A stretch of DNA of 6,838 bases. Source: Ga0074130 sp964499485 (GTDB lineage: Bacteria; Pseudomonadota; Gammaproteobacteria; Burkholderiales; Rhodocyclaceae). Made by a program: the position numbers and the translations under genes. Of the stretch, positions 1-6,256 are shown in pieces. The notes under the pieces were generated by a model. It saw only the letters and a list, made by a program, of their open reading frames with translations. It searched no databases and was not told the origin of the DNA. The stretch lies in the NCBI GenBank assembly GCA_964499485.1, contig CAZCLF010000057.1, forward strand, positions 1 to 6,838, read 5' to 3'. Positions within the stretch are counted from its first letter, which is position 1. Every line of letters begins with the position of its first letter.

Positions 1-1671
1 CAGAAGACCGGCCACAGCCCGCGCATTGCACTGATGTTGCAGCAGGTGGCAAATGTCGAGACGACCGCAACGCGCAGCGAAGCCGAGGCGTTGATTCTTG
101 AAAACACGCTGATCAAGAAGCTCGCCCCCAAATACAACATTCTGTTCCGGGACGACAAATCCTACCCCTACATTGCGCTTACGGCGAGTGAGTACCCTCG
201 ACTGGCCTATCACCGTGGGGCATTCGACAAGAAGGCCCGCTATTTCGGACCTTTTCCCAGTGGCTTGGCGGTTCGTGAAAGCATTCAGCTGATCCAGAAG
301 ACCTTCCTGTTACGCACCTGCGAGGAGGCCGTTTTCCGTAATCGGTCCCGACCTTGTTTGCTGCATCAGATCAAACGTTGCAAAGCGCCTTGTGTCGACT
401 TCATCTCTAAGGAAGATTACGCACAGGATGTTCGCCTAGCTGAGCTATTTCTGCGCGGCAAGCATGGTGAGGTCATCGAGAATCTCACTGACAAGATGCA
501 GGCTGCGGCTGCTGCCATGCGTTTTGAAGAGGCTGCCCAATGGCGAGATCAGATTCGTGCCTTGCAGTCGGTCCTGCACCGCCAGTATGTCAGTTCGACG
601 GGCGATGAGGATGTAGACATTATTGCTGCGGTTGCTGGTGCTGATGCCCTGTGTATCAACCTTGCGATGGTGCGAGGGGGGCAGCACATGGGAGATCGTG
701 CGCAATTCCCCAAGGGCATGTCTGGCGGTCTGAATGGCGATGAGGCCGAAGGGCTGGTGGCATTTATTGAGCAGCACTATCAGCTGCATCCAGCGCCGAT
801 GCGTCTTCTTGTGGCGCACGATGTGGGCGACAGCGTGGCCGCCGTTTTTGCCTCAGCCGGATACAAGGTTGCCGTGAGTTTGCCTCGCAATGAGATGGAG
901 CGGGCATGGCTCGGAATGGCGGAAAAGAATGCCCAATTGGCAATTGAGGCGCGTCGCCTCAACGCGGTACGTTCGGGCACGCGCCTTGAGGCCCTGCGTG
1001 AGGCGCTCGATCTGGCGGATGCACCGGCCCGTATTGAATGCTTTGATATCAGCCACACACAAGGGGAGGGGACAGTCGCTTCTTGTGTCGTGTGTGTTGA
1101 TGGGGCCATGAAGAACAGTGAATATCGGCGCTTCAACATCACCGGCATTACGCCGGGCGATGACTATGCAGCCATGCGACAAGCCTTGACTCGTCGATAT
1201 GAAAAGGTCGCGAGTGGTGACGCGATCGCCCCCGACCTCATCTTGATCGATGGCGGCAAGGGGCAGCATGGCGTGGCGCGCGAAGTATTTACCGAGCTCG
1301 GCTTGGAGCATTTGCAGAGCGTGGGTGTTGCCAAAGGCGAGGACCGCAAACCCGGTCTTGAAACGCTATTTGTCTATGGCCGCGAACTGCCACTGCATCT
1401 GCCAATGGATAACGCCGGTTTTCATCTGATTCAGGAAATCCGAGATGAAGCCCACCGCTTTGCCATTGTTGGGCATCGCGCGCGCCGTGCCAAGGCCCGC
1501 GGGCACTCCAAGCTAGAGGATGTGGCAGGTGTGGGGCCGACGCGGCGCAAGAAATTGTTGGCCCATTTTGGTGGCCTGCAGGGAGTGCTTGCCGCAACGG
1601 TTGAAGATTTATGCCGCGTTGATGGAATTAGCCGTAAACTAGCGCAAGAAATTTATAACGAATTCCACTGA
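1..1671 (+). CDS. uvrC: UvrABC system protein C (excinuclease subunit), 5' truncated by the window edge
   Basis: UvrC makes both incisions around a bulky DNA lesion in cytoplasmic nucleotide excision repair, after UvrA/UvrB have marked the site. The reading frame is open from base 1, so the ATG at 34 is internal. Comparison with my memory of the E. coli protein (610 aa) suggests about 50 residues are missing, including the GIY and YIG motifs. What remains (556 aa) holds the end of the GIY-YIG nuclease with the SEAEALILE segment carrying its acidic catalytic residue, an RNRSRPCL stretch, the UvrB-binding UVR motif (MRFEEAAQWRDQI), the RNase H-like 3' or 5' nuclease half and a C-terminal helix-hairpin-helix pair (GVGPTRRKKLL, VDGISRKLA). 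The predicted catalytic residues are present: D349 (ECFDISH), D388 (PGDDYAAM), D417 (LIDGGKGQ) and H492 (GHRARRAK), matching E. coli D399, D438, D466 and H538. The protein looks intact and functional. It is followed after 10 bases by pgsA. Confidence 0.97.
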   Translation, partial: QKTGHSPRIALMLQQVANVETTATRSEAEALILENTLIKKLAPKYNILFRDDKSYPYIALTASEYPRLAYHRGAFDKKARYFGPFPSGLAVRESIQLIQKTFLLRTCEEAVFRNRSRPCLLHQIKRCKAPCVDFISKEDYAQDVRLAELFLRGKHGEVIENLTDKMQAAAAAMRFEEAAQWRDQIRALQSVLHRQYVSSTGDEDVDIIAAVAGADALCINLAMVRGGQHMGDRAQFPKGMSGGLNGDEAEGLVAFIEQHYQLHPAPMRLLVAHDVGDSVAAVFASAGYKVAVSLPRNEMERAWLGMAEKNAQLAIEARRLNAVRSGTRLEALREALDLADAPARIECFDISHTQGEGTVASCVVCVDGAMKNSEYRRFNITGITPGDDYAAMRQALTRRYEKVASGDAIAPDLILIDGGKGQHGVAREVFTELGLEHLQSVGVAKGEDRKPGLETLFVYGRELPLHLPMDNAGFHLIQEIRDEAHRFAIVGHRARRAKARGHSKLEDVAGVGPTRRKKLLAHFGGLQGVLAATVEDLCRVDGISRKLAQEIYNEFH

Positions 1672-1681
1672 AATCCTCCTG

Positions 1682-2251
1682 ATGACGGTCAATATCCCCA
1701 ATCTGCTGACTTGGTTCCGCCTACTGTGTATCCCTGTGATAGTCGGGGTTTTCTACACGCCACAAGGCTGGTTCACCCCACAGGAGCAGAATTTTATTGC
1801 GACGGTAGTGTTCGTATTTGCTGCTGTTACTGACTGGTTTGACGGCTGGTTGGCCCGTAAGCTCAACCAAACGTCAGCCTTTGGCGCTTTTCTCGATCCA
1901 GTAGCTGACAAGCTCATGGTGGCAGCGGCACTGATTGTGTTGGTTGAATATGACCGCACTAATACACTGATTGCGTTCATCATCATCGGTCGCGAAATTG
2001 CCATCTCCGCTTTGCGCGAATGGATGGCTAAAATTGGCGCATCCAAGAGTGTTGCAGTTTCTTTTATCGGCAAACTCAAGACAGCTGCGCAAATGACGGC
2101 AATCCCGATGTTGTTGTATGGCGCACCGTTGTACGGGGTTGATGTCATGCGAGCTGGCAAAGTGCTGATCTGCGTTGCTGCCGTGCTGACCCTATGGTCT
2201 ATGGCTTACTACATGCGTAAGGCCTGGCCCGAAATTTCCGCTAGAAGCTGA
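1682..2251 (+). CDS. pgsA: CDP-diacylglycerol--glycerol-3-phosphate 3-phosphatidyltransferase (phosphatidylglycerol-phosphate synthase)
   Basis: This inner-membrane enzyme transfers the phosphatidyl group from CDP-diacylglycerol to glycerol-3-phosphate, the committed step to phosphatidylglycerol and cardiolipin. The 189-aa length is usual for the family. The start NIPNLLTWFRL is the typical PgsA N-terminus. The CDP-alcohol phosphotransferase signature DxxDGxxARx8GxxxDxxxD is complete: D51, D54, G55, A58, R59, G68, D72, D76. Hydrophobic membrane segments are visible near residues 14-25, 38-50, 77-90, 95-110, 138-150 and 158-176. The ATG lies 10 bases after the uvrC stop and has no purine-rich Shine-Dalgarno sequence (the upstream bases read AAATCCTCCTG). 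Translation is therefore probably coupled to uvrC, and the uvrC-pgsA pair is conserved in many proteobacteria. I see no hairpin terminator after the stop. Confidence 0.95.
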   Translation: MTVNIPNLLTWFRLLCIPVIVGVFYTPQGWFTPQEQNFIATVVFVFAAVTDWFDGWLARKLNQTSAFGAFLDPVADKLMVAAALIVLVEYDRTNTLIAFIIIGREIAISALREWMAKIGASKSVAVSFIGKLKTAAQMTAIPMLLYGAPLYGVDVMRAGKVLICVAAVLTLWSMAYYMRKAWPEISARS

Positions 2252-2290
2252 TTATTTTCATTTAGTTGCGATGGCTACTTGATTTTGCTT

Positions 2291-2318
2291 CGAATACTGT
2301 ATAAAAATACAGTATTCG
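2291..2318. promoter_or_regulatory. LexA operator (SOS box) of lexA
   Basis: The sequence has perfect 12-base inverted arms, CGAATACTGTAT and ATACAGTATTCG, around an AAAA centre. The core CTGT-N8-ACAG at 2297-2312 exactly fits the E. coli-type LexA consensus. It ends 5 bases before the AGGAG ribosome-binding site (2323-2327) of lexA, so bound LexA would block initiation of its own transcription. The TATAAA at 2300-2305 inside the box is a candidate -10. A TTGATT at 2279-2284 could serve as -35, but the spacing to that -10 is only 15 bases, so the exact promoter is uncertain. Confidence 0.95.
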
Positions 2319-2333
2319 ACTCAGGAGCATGTC

Positions 2334-2954
2334 ATGGCCCGTAAAAGCTCAGCTGGTTTCAATGATGGATTGACTCCACGTCAGCGCGAGATTCTCGACT
2401 TCATCCGTACTACGTTAGAGGTTTTGGGTGCGCCACCAACGCGCGCCGAAATTGCGCAGGCATTTGGTTTTGCCTCCCCGAATGCCGCCGAGGAACACCT
2501 CAAGGCCATCGCCAAAAAAGGCAATATCATTCTTGAACCGGGCGCTGCACGTGGTATCCGGTTAGTTGAGCAGCTTGGGCTTCCACTCATCGGTGCAGTC
2601 GCTGCGGGCAGTCCGCTGCTCGCAGTAGAGAATCAGCTGGGGCGTGTGCAGGTGGATGCAAACTTGTTTTCTCAGCGTGCTGACTACTTGCTGACAGTGC
2701 GTGGCAACAGCATGACCGGCGTCGGTATCTTTGATGGGGATTTGCTTGCAGTACAACGCACGCAACACGTCCGGGACGGGCAGATTGTTGTCGCTCGACT
2801 TGGCGATGACGTAACTGTTAAACGTTTGCGGGATAGGGATGGCACCATTGAATTACTTGCAGAAAATCCCGACTATCCGTCCATACCTGTTGATGACTCA
2901 TTGGCGATTGAAGGGCTGGTGGTGGGCTTGATCCGCACCGACGCGCCTGCCTAA
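2334..2954 (+). CDS. lexA: LexA repressor, self-cleaving SOS regulator
   Basis: LexA represses SOS genes as a dimer and cuts itself when stimulated by RecA filaments on single-stranded DNA. The 206-aa protein has an N-terminal winged-helix domain (residues ~1-75) with PPTRAEIAQAFGF and SPNAAEEHL, the latter resembling the E. coli recognition helix. This fits the CTGT-N8-ACAG operator upstream. The C-terminal S24-type peptidase domain shows the A91-G92 cleavage bond in GAVAAGSPLL, the nucleophile S126 in RGNSM and the general base K163 in VTVKRL, all offset by 7 from E. coli A84, S119 and K156. The ATG at 2334 has AGGAG six bases upstream. It should be autoregulated through the SOS box at 2291-2318. 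No sulA, imuA or dnaE2 follows it, and the next gene belongs to a different, metal-related group. I see no clear terminator in 2955-3000. Confidence 0.97.
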   Translation: MARKSSAGFNDGLTPRQREILDFIRTTLEVLGAPPTRAEIAQAFGFASPNAAEEHLKAIAKKGNIILEPGAARGIRLVEQLGLPLIGAVAAGSPLLAVENQLGRVQVDANLFSQRADYLLTVRGNSMTGVGIFDGDLLAVQRTQHVRDGQIVVARLGDDVTVKRLRDRDGTIELLAENPDYPSIPVDDSLAIEGLVVGLIRTDAPA

Positions 2955-3000
2955 TTCTTTGGGGGTTAGCACTTCACGCCAATTCGGATGAGCTCAGACG

Positions 3001-3024
3001 TGTAGCGAAATAGGCTGCTACAAT
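3001..3024 (+). promoter_or_regulatory. Candidate promoter with overlapping dyad ahead of the DUF2946 gene
   Basis: TACAAT at 3019-3024 is a good -10 hexamer, but no convincing -35 sits 16-18 bases upstream. An inverted repeat, TGTAGC (3001-3006) and GCTACA (3017-3022) with a 10-base spacer, overlaps the hexamer and could be an operator. The hexamer ends only 9 bases before the ATG at 3034, so a transcript from here would have almost no leader. This is inference from sequence alone. Confidence 0.4.
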
Positions 3025-3033
3025 CGACTCGCT

Positions 3034-3417
3034 ATGTTCACCCAGCGTACGCTTCGTCCTGTCAGCTTAGTTGCACTGTTTGTGCTGCTATGGGGCCTCG
3101 TCTTCCCGACGCTGGCCAATGCTGGCGTTGGTGATACGAATACCGTCTGGACTGAGGTCTGTACGGCGCAAGGCATCAAGAAGATCCAGCTAACTGATGA
3201 TGCCCATGCCCCCAAGGCCCATGCTTATTCGGCTGAGCACTGTGCTCTATGTTGTCTGGGTGGTGCCATCCCCGCAGCGGAACCACTCGCACTGGTCGAT
3301 GGTCTCCAGCTTCAGTACCGAGCTCCTCAACTTCCAGTAGCTCAAGTCTTGCTGCCTCAACAGATTATTCTGCTGAGCGCGCCTCCCAGAGCACCCCCGC
3401 ACCTGTCTTTCGCCTGA
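3034..3417 (+). CDS. DUF2946-type exported small protein, probably metal (copper) related
   Basis: The function is not established. The 127-aa protein resembles the DUF2946 family, which is often found beside TonB-dependent receptors and copper-handling genes. An N-terminal signal peptide or anchor is visible: the positive stretch RTLR, a hydrophobic core at about 10-28, and a possible ANA-G cleavage after A30. The family-like features are VCTAQGIKKI with C43, and a His/Cys cluster of H58, H63, H69, C70, C73 and C74 (HCALCC), which could bind a metal in the periplasm. The C-terminal third (from ~80) is Pro/Leu/Gln-rich with a hydrophobic run QVLLPQQIILLSAPP and could be membrane-associated. 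No Shine-Dalgarno sequence precedes the ATG. Later in-frame GTG or TTG codons would remove the positive N-region of the signal peptide, so I keep this start. It precedes the receptor gene by 122 bases of structured DNA. Confidence 0.75.
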   Translation: MFTQRTLRPVSLVALFVLLWGLVFPTLANAGVGDTNTVWTEVCTAQGIKKIQLTDDAHAPKAHAYSAEHCALCCLGGAIPAAEPLALVDGLQLQYRAPQLPVAQVLLPQQIILLSAPPRAPPHLSFA

Positions 3418-3419
3418 TC

Positions 3420-3441
3420 CTTGCCGCCCACTGGCGGTAGG
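3420..3441 (+). promoter_or_regulatory. Stem-loop 1 in the gap before the TonB receptor gene
   Basis: CCGCC (3424-3428) pairs with GGCGG (3433-3437) across a CACT loop. The stem can grow to nine pairs, C3420 to G3441, with two G-T wobbles. No T-run follows, so it is not a standard intrinsic terminator for the DUF2946 gene, whose stop codon lies just upstream. It could be an RNA-stability or leader element. Confidence 0.4.
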
Positions 3442-3461
3442 CAGGCATCCATCTCGAACAC

Positions 3462-3487
3462 GCACATGCGATCTGTATCGCCTGTGC
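3462..3487. promoter_or_regulatory. 26-base dyad (stem-loop 2 or operator) before the TonB receptor gene
   Basis: The arms GCACATGCGAT (3462-3472) and ATCGCCTGTGC (3477-3487) pair at 10 of 11 positions around a CTGT loop, with one T-C mismatch. This is the strongest inverted repeat in the window outside the tRNAs and the SOS box. It lies about 50 bases ahead of the receptor start. A DNA operator and an RNA hairpin are equally possible. It does not match Fur, CueR or SOS consensus sequences that I know. Confidence 0.45.
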
Positions 3488-3501
3488 ATACCGATGATCT
3501 C

Positions 3502-3524
3502 GGCGGTTTGTTTACGCAACCGCC
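3502..3524 (+). promoter_or_regulatory. Stem-loop 3 next to the receptor ribosome-binding site
   Basis: GGCGGTT (3502-3508) and AACCGCC (3518-3524) form a perfect seven-pair stem with a 9-base loop, ending 5 bases before the AGGA (3530-3533) of the receptor gene. ACCGCC at 3519-3524 could instead pair with GGCGGT at 3433-3438 in stem-loop 1, so two exclusive folds are possible. Any regulatory role is inference. Confidence 0.4.
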
Positions 3525-3539
3525 ACGACAGGATGCACC

Positions 3540-5603
3540 ATGACACCCTTTTTCAAATTGGCACCGCTTTCGGTTGCCATGATTTCCGTATTCCCACTCG
3601 CTGCCACGGCACAAACTGTAATCCCCGCAATGCAATTGCCCGAGGTGAAGGTCACTGCAAAACCAGAGGTCTCTCTGACCCAGCCAGACATAGCTACTGC
3701 TAAGGCAGAGATGTCCAAGGTTGCAGGCGGCACAAACATTATCGACGCCGAAACTTTCCGTGAAGGTCGGGTATCGACATTCAGCGACACCCTTGGCATG
3801 GCCACTGGCGTACTGGCGCAGTCGCGCTTTGGCGCGGAGGAAACTCGCCTCTCCATCCGGGGCTCGGGCCTTCAGCGTACCTTCCACTTACGCGGCATCA
3901 AGCTGATGCAGGATGGGGTTCCAATTAACCAAGCGGACGGCGGGGGGGATTTCCAGGCGGTTGAGCCATTCGCAACGCGCTACATCGAGGTCTTTCGTGG
4001 TGCCAATGCGCTACGGTATGGCGCCTCTACGCTCGGGGGCGCCGTCAATTTTGTCTCGCCCACCGGCCATGATGCACCCAAGCTTGAGTTGCGTGCAGAA
4101 ACGGGGAGCTATGGCTATCAGCGTCTCGGCTTTGCCACGGGCGGTGTTAGTGACAATGGCGTTGTCGATTATTTCCTGAGTGGTTCTACCTTCGACCAGA
4201 ATGGCTTCCGTGATCACGCGGGGCAGAGGGCTCAGCGTATGAACGGCAATGTTGGCTATCGCATCAGCGATGACATCGAGACACGCTTTTACGTCGGCTA
4301 CGCGAAGAGCGATTCGTTCCTGCCTGGCAATATCACCATGGCCCAATTGCAAGCCAATCCGCGGCAGGCCAATGCTAGCAACATCACTAGCAACCAGAAG
4401 CGTGACATCGAAGTATTTCGGGTAGCCAACAAGACCACCATTCGTCTTGGCGACGACCGTCTTGAGTTGGGAGCTTGGTATTCAGACAAGACCCTGTTCC
4501 ATCCGATCTTCCAAGTGCTTGATCAGCAAAATGCAGATTACGGGCTAGATCTGCGCTACATCGCCAACGGCAAACTATTCGGTTACGCCAACGAGTTCGT
4601 TCTCGGCTTTGCACCCTCGCGTGGTACCACGCGTGACGATCGCTTTACCAATGTCGGCGGACAACGTGGCGCACGCACCAACAAGCTGTATCAGGTTGCT
4701 ACGAGCCTCGAACTGTATGGTGAAAACCGGTTGCGACTTGATGATCAATTTACGGTAATTGCGGGGCTCCAATACACCCGTGCCACACGTAAGAATCGCG
4801 ACGAGTTTTTCACCGCGGGCCAGGACGAAAGTTTTAACGCCTGCTACACCGGCACCAGCCCTAAGGTTGGCGTCCTCTATCAGGCAAATCCAAACGTGCA
4901 GTGGTTTGCCAATCTGGCGCGGAGCTATGAGCCGCCATCATTTGGCGAACTGACGGGCGGTTTGACGCCGAATATCAGCCAGGCCCAACGTGGTGGCACG
5001 CTTGAGGTCGGTAGTCGTGGACAAAGCCAGTATGTGGATTGGGATGTCTCGTTTTATGAGGCGCGTCTCAAGAACGAGCTCCTGCAAAGCCGTATCTTTG
5101 TTGCCGGTAACAGCGGCACTGCCGCGCCGCAAACAACCAATGCAGGTAGCACGATTCATCGTGGCATTGAGCTTGGTCTGACAGCGCGTTTGCCAGCCAG
5201 CCTTGAGTGGCGCAGCAATCTGCTACTCAATCGCTTCCGCTTTGATGGGGATCGCGAGTTCGGCAACAACACCTTGCCGGGCGTCCCTATGGTGCTAATG
5301 CGTGGTGAACTGTTGCATCGAGATGGTAAGGGCTTCTATGTTGGGCCCACGATTGAAGCTGCCGGCGATTACCCGATCGACATGAGCAATAGCGTCAATG
5401 CACCCGGTTACACCATCTTTGGTTTCAAGCTCGGCCAACAAGTTAAGCGCGGCATGTCGTGGTTTGTTGAGGCACGGAACCTCGCCGATAAAAAGTATGT
5501 GGCTACCACGGGTGTCAGCCGTAATCTTGCCGGGGCTGATTCTGCGCAATTCTTGCCGGGGGATGGTCGTTCCGTCTATGCCGGGATTCAGTGGCGTCAG
5601 TAA
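3540..5603 (+). CDS. TonB-dependent outer-membrane receptor, substrate probably copper or a metal complex
   Basis: It should import a scarce ligand across the outer membrane, using energy passed from TonB-ExbB-ExbD. The 687-aa protein has a signal peptide (cleavage likely ATA-Q after A24) and a TonB-box-like stretch EVKVTA at 35-40. There is no N-terminal signalling extension, so it is not a FecA-type transducer. A plug domain (~50-172) has TRLSIRGSG, GIKLMQDGVPI and IEVFRGANALRYGASTLGGA, the usual plug motifs. A long beta-barrel follows, with the EARNLADKKYV motif near the end and a final strand RSVYAGIQWRQ. The C-terminus is Gln rather than the usual Phe/Trp. The only cysteine is C435 in the barrel, so the plug lacks the Cys used by the OprC copper receptor. 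The substrate is inferred from the DUF2946 and YcnI neighbours; a siderophore or other metallophore remains possible. AGGA at 3530-3533 sets the start. Confidence 0.9.
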   Translation: MTPFFKLAPLSVAMISVFPLAATAQTVIPAMQLPEVKVTAKPEVSLTQPDIATAKAEMSKVAGGTNIIDAETFREGRVSTFSDTLGMATGVLAQSRFGAEETRLSIRGSGLQRTFHLRGIKLMQDGVPINQADGGGDFQAVEPFATRYIEVFRGANALRYGASTLGGAVNFVSPTGHDAPKLELRAETGSYGYQRLGFATGGVSDNGVVDYFLSGSTFDQNGFRDHAGQRAQRMNGNVGYRISDDIETRFYVGYAKSDSFLPGNITMAQLQANPRQANASNITSNQKRDIEVFRVANKTTIRLGDDRLELGAWYSDKTLFHPIFQVLDQQNADYGLDLRYIANGKLFGYANEFVLGFAPSRGTTRDDRFTNVGGQRGARTNKLYQVATSLELYGENRLRLDDQFTVIAGLQYTRATRKNRDEFFTAGQDESFNACYTGTSPKVGVLYQANPNVQWFANLARSYEPPSFGELTGGLTPNISQAQRGGTLEVGSRGQSQYVDWDVSFYEARLKNELLQSRIFVAGNSGTAAPQTTNAGSTIHRGIELGLTARLPASLEWRSNLLLNRFRFDGDREFGNNTLPGVPMVLMRGELLHRDGKGFYVGPTIEAAGDYPIDMSNSVNAPGYTIFGFKLGQQVKRGMSWFVEARNLADKKYVATTGVSRNLAGADSAQFLPGDGRSVYAGIQWRQ

Positions 5604-5607
5604 TAAA

Positions 5608-5613
5608 AAAGGA
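5608..5613 (+). promoter_or_regulatory. Ribosome-binding site that fixes the YcnI-like start
   Basis: AAAGGA lies seven bases before the ATG at 5621. It favours this start over the upstream in-frame ATG at 5591, which lies inside the receptor gene and would spoil the signal peptide with a charged extension. Confidence 0.7.
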
Positions 5614-5620
5614 TTCAAAC

Positions 5621-6157
5621 ATGAACAAGCAATTATTTGTCTCAGTGCTGGCTGCCATGCTGTGCGCTTCATCACAGGCGCATATCGTCTTGGACAATCA
5701 AACGGCACCTGCCGGCAGCTACTACCGCGGTGCATTGCGCGTAGGGCATGGTTGCAGCGGCTCTCCTGTGACGCAGATTATCGTCACCATCCCGCCCGGT
5801 TTTCAGGGCGCCAAGCCGATGCCGAAAGCGGGCTGGCGCATTGATGTTCAGCGTTCGCTACTCGCGCAGTCTTATGTCAGTCATGGGCGCACGGTGACGG
5901 AGGATGTGACTGAGATCCGATGGACGGCAAAGACACCTGACGATTATCTGCAAGATGATCAATACGATGAGTTTGTTATCTTCGGCAAGCTACCTGAGGC
6001 TCCTGGCAAGCTCTACTGGAAGACCAGCCAGATTTGCGAACAAGGCCGAATCGATTGGCATGAAGTCGCTACAGGGACTGACGCCAAGCCGAAGAGTCCA
6101 GCTGCCGTACTTGAAATCAAGGCAATAGAGGGCGCTCACGCGCATCACGCTCACTAA
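5621..6157 (+). CDS. YcnI-like (DUF1775) periplasmic copper-binding protein
   Basis: The 178-aa protein has a clear signal peptide with cleavage predicted after A20 (SSQA-HIVL), giving a mature protein that starts with histidine H21. In the YcnI/DUF1775 family an N-terminal His forms a mono-histidine brace for Cu(II), helped by acidic and Trp residues. Candidates here are D115/E116 and the Trp residues W72, W100, W132 and W145. Other family marks are the GHGCSGSP stretch (C45), PPGFQGAKPMPKAGW and SQIC (C138), where C45 and C138 may form a disulfide. The tail GAHAHHAH has four His and may add metal binding. Unlike the Bacillus protein there is no C-terminal membrane anchor, so it should be a soluble periplasmic protein. 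It starts 17 bases after the receptor stop and is almost surely in the same operon. No PCu(A)C chaperone or CopC/CopD gene follows it. Confidence 0.88.
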   Translation: MNKQLFVSVLAAMLCASSQAHIVLDNQTAPAGSYYRGALRVGHGCSGSPVTQIIVTIPPGFQGAKPMPKAGWRIDVQRSLLAQSYVSHGRTVTEDVTEIRWTAKTPDDYLQDDQYDEFVIFGKLPEAPGKLYWKTSQICEQGRIDWHEVATGTDAKPKSPAAVLEIKAIEGAHAHHAH

Positions 6158-6173
6158 ACCTTGAGTCGTACTT

Positions 6174-6206
6174 GGTGGGAAGTCTCGTTTTTTCGGGCTT
6201 TCCACC
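6174..6206. terminator. Hairpin after the YcnI-like gene, terminator-like but without a trailing T-run
   Basis: GGTGGGAAG (6174-6182) pairs with CTTTCCACC (6198-6206) over nine positions with one G-T wobble, plus T6173-A6207. The 15-base loop contains the six T's that would normally follow a terminator stem. It lies between the metal operon and the tRNA promoter, so a role at the end of the operon mRNA is likely. Intrinsic termination itself is doubtful. Confidence 0.4.
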
Positions 6207-6215
6207 AGATTAGGT

Positions 6216-6244
6216 TTGACCAAACGCGATCTAGCAAGTACAAT
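6216..6244 (+). promoter_or_regulatory. Sigma70 promoter of the tRNA-Pro/tRNA-Arg unit
   Basis: TTGACC (6216-6221) and TACAAT (6239-6244) are separated by exactly 17 bases. The expected transcription start near 6251 lies about six bases before the tRNA-Pro 5' end. The discriminator is T-rich rather than GC-rich, so the stringent control common for tRNA promoters is not obvious. Confidence 0.85.
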
Positions 6245-6256
6245 GTTGTTCTTCGT

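Noticed and set aside
445..1597. Several minus-strand open frames inside uvrC
   Set aside because: All are antisense shadows of a conserved gene, without recognisable domains.
34..1671. uvrC starting at the ATG at 34
   Set aside because: The frame is open to base 1 and upstream codons (QKTGHSPRIAL) match UvrC; the true start lies outside the window.
3418..3539. Cobalamin riboswitch before the TonB receptor
   Set aside because: A CCCACTG stretch caught the eye, but no full B12 box or the other conserved core segments are present, and the gap is shorter than the usual element.
3418..3539. Fur box or CueR site controlling the receptor
   Set aside because: No stretch resembles the GATAATGAT-type Fur repeat or the CueR dyad spacing.
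3357..3887. 176-aa minus-strand open frame over the gap and receptor start
   Set aside because: It is antisense to the receptor signal peptide and plug, shows no family motifs, and is a shadow of the real frame.
5591..5620. Longer start for the YcnI-like protein (ATG at 5591)
   Set aside because: It lies inside the receptor gene and adds a charged stretch before the signal peptide; AAAGGA precedes the ATG at 5621 at good spacing.
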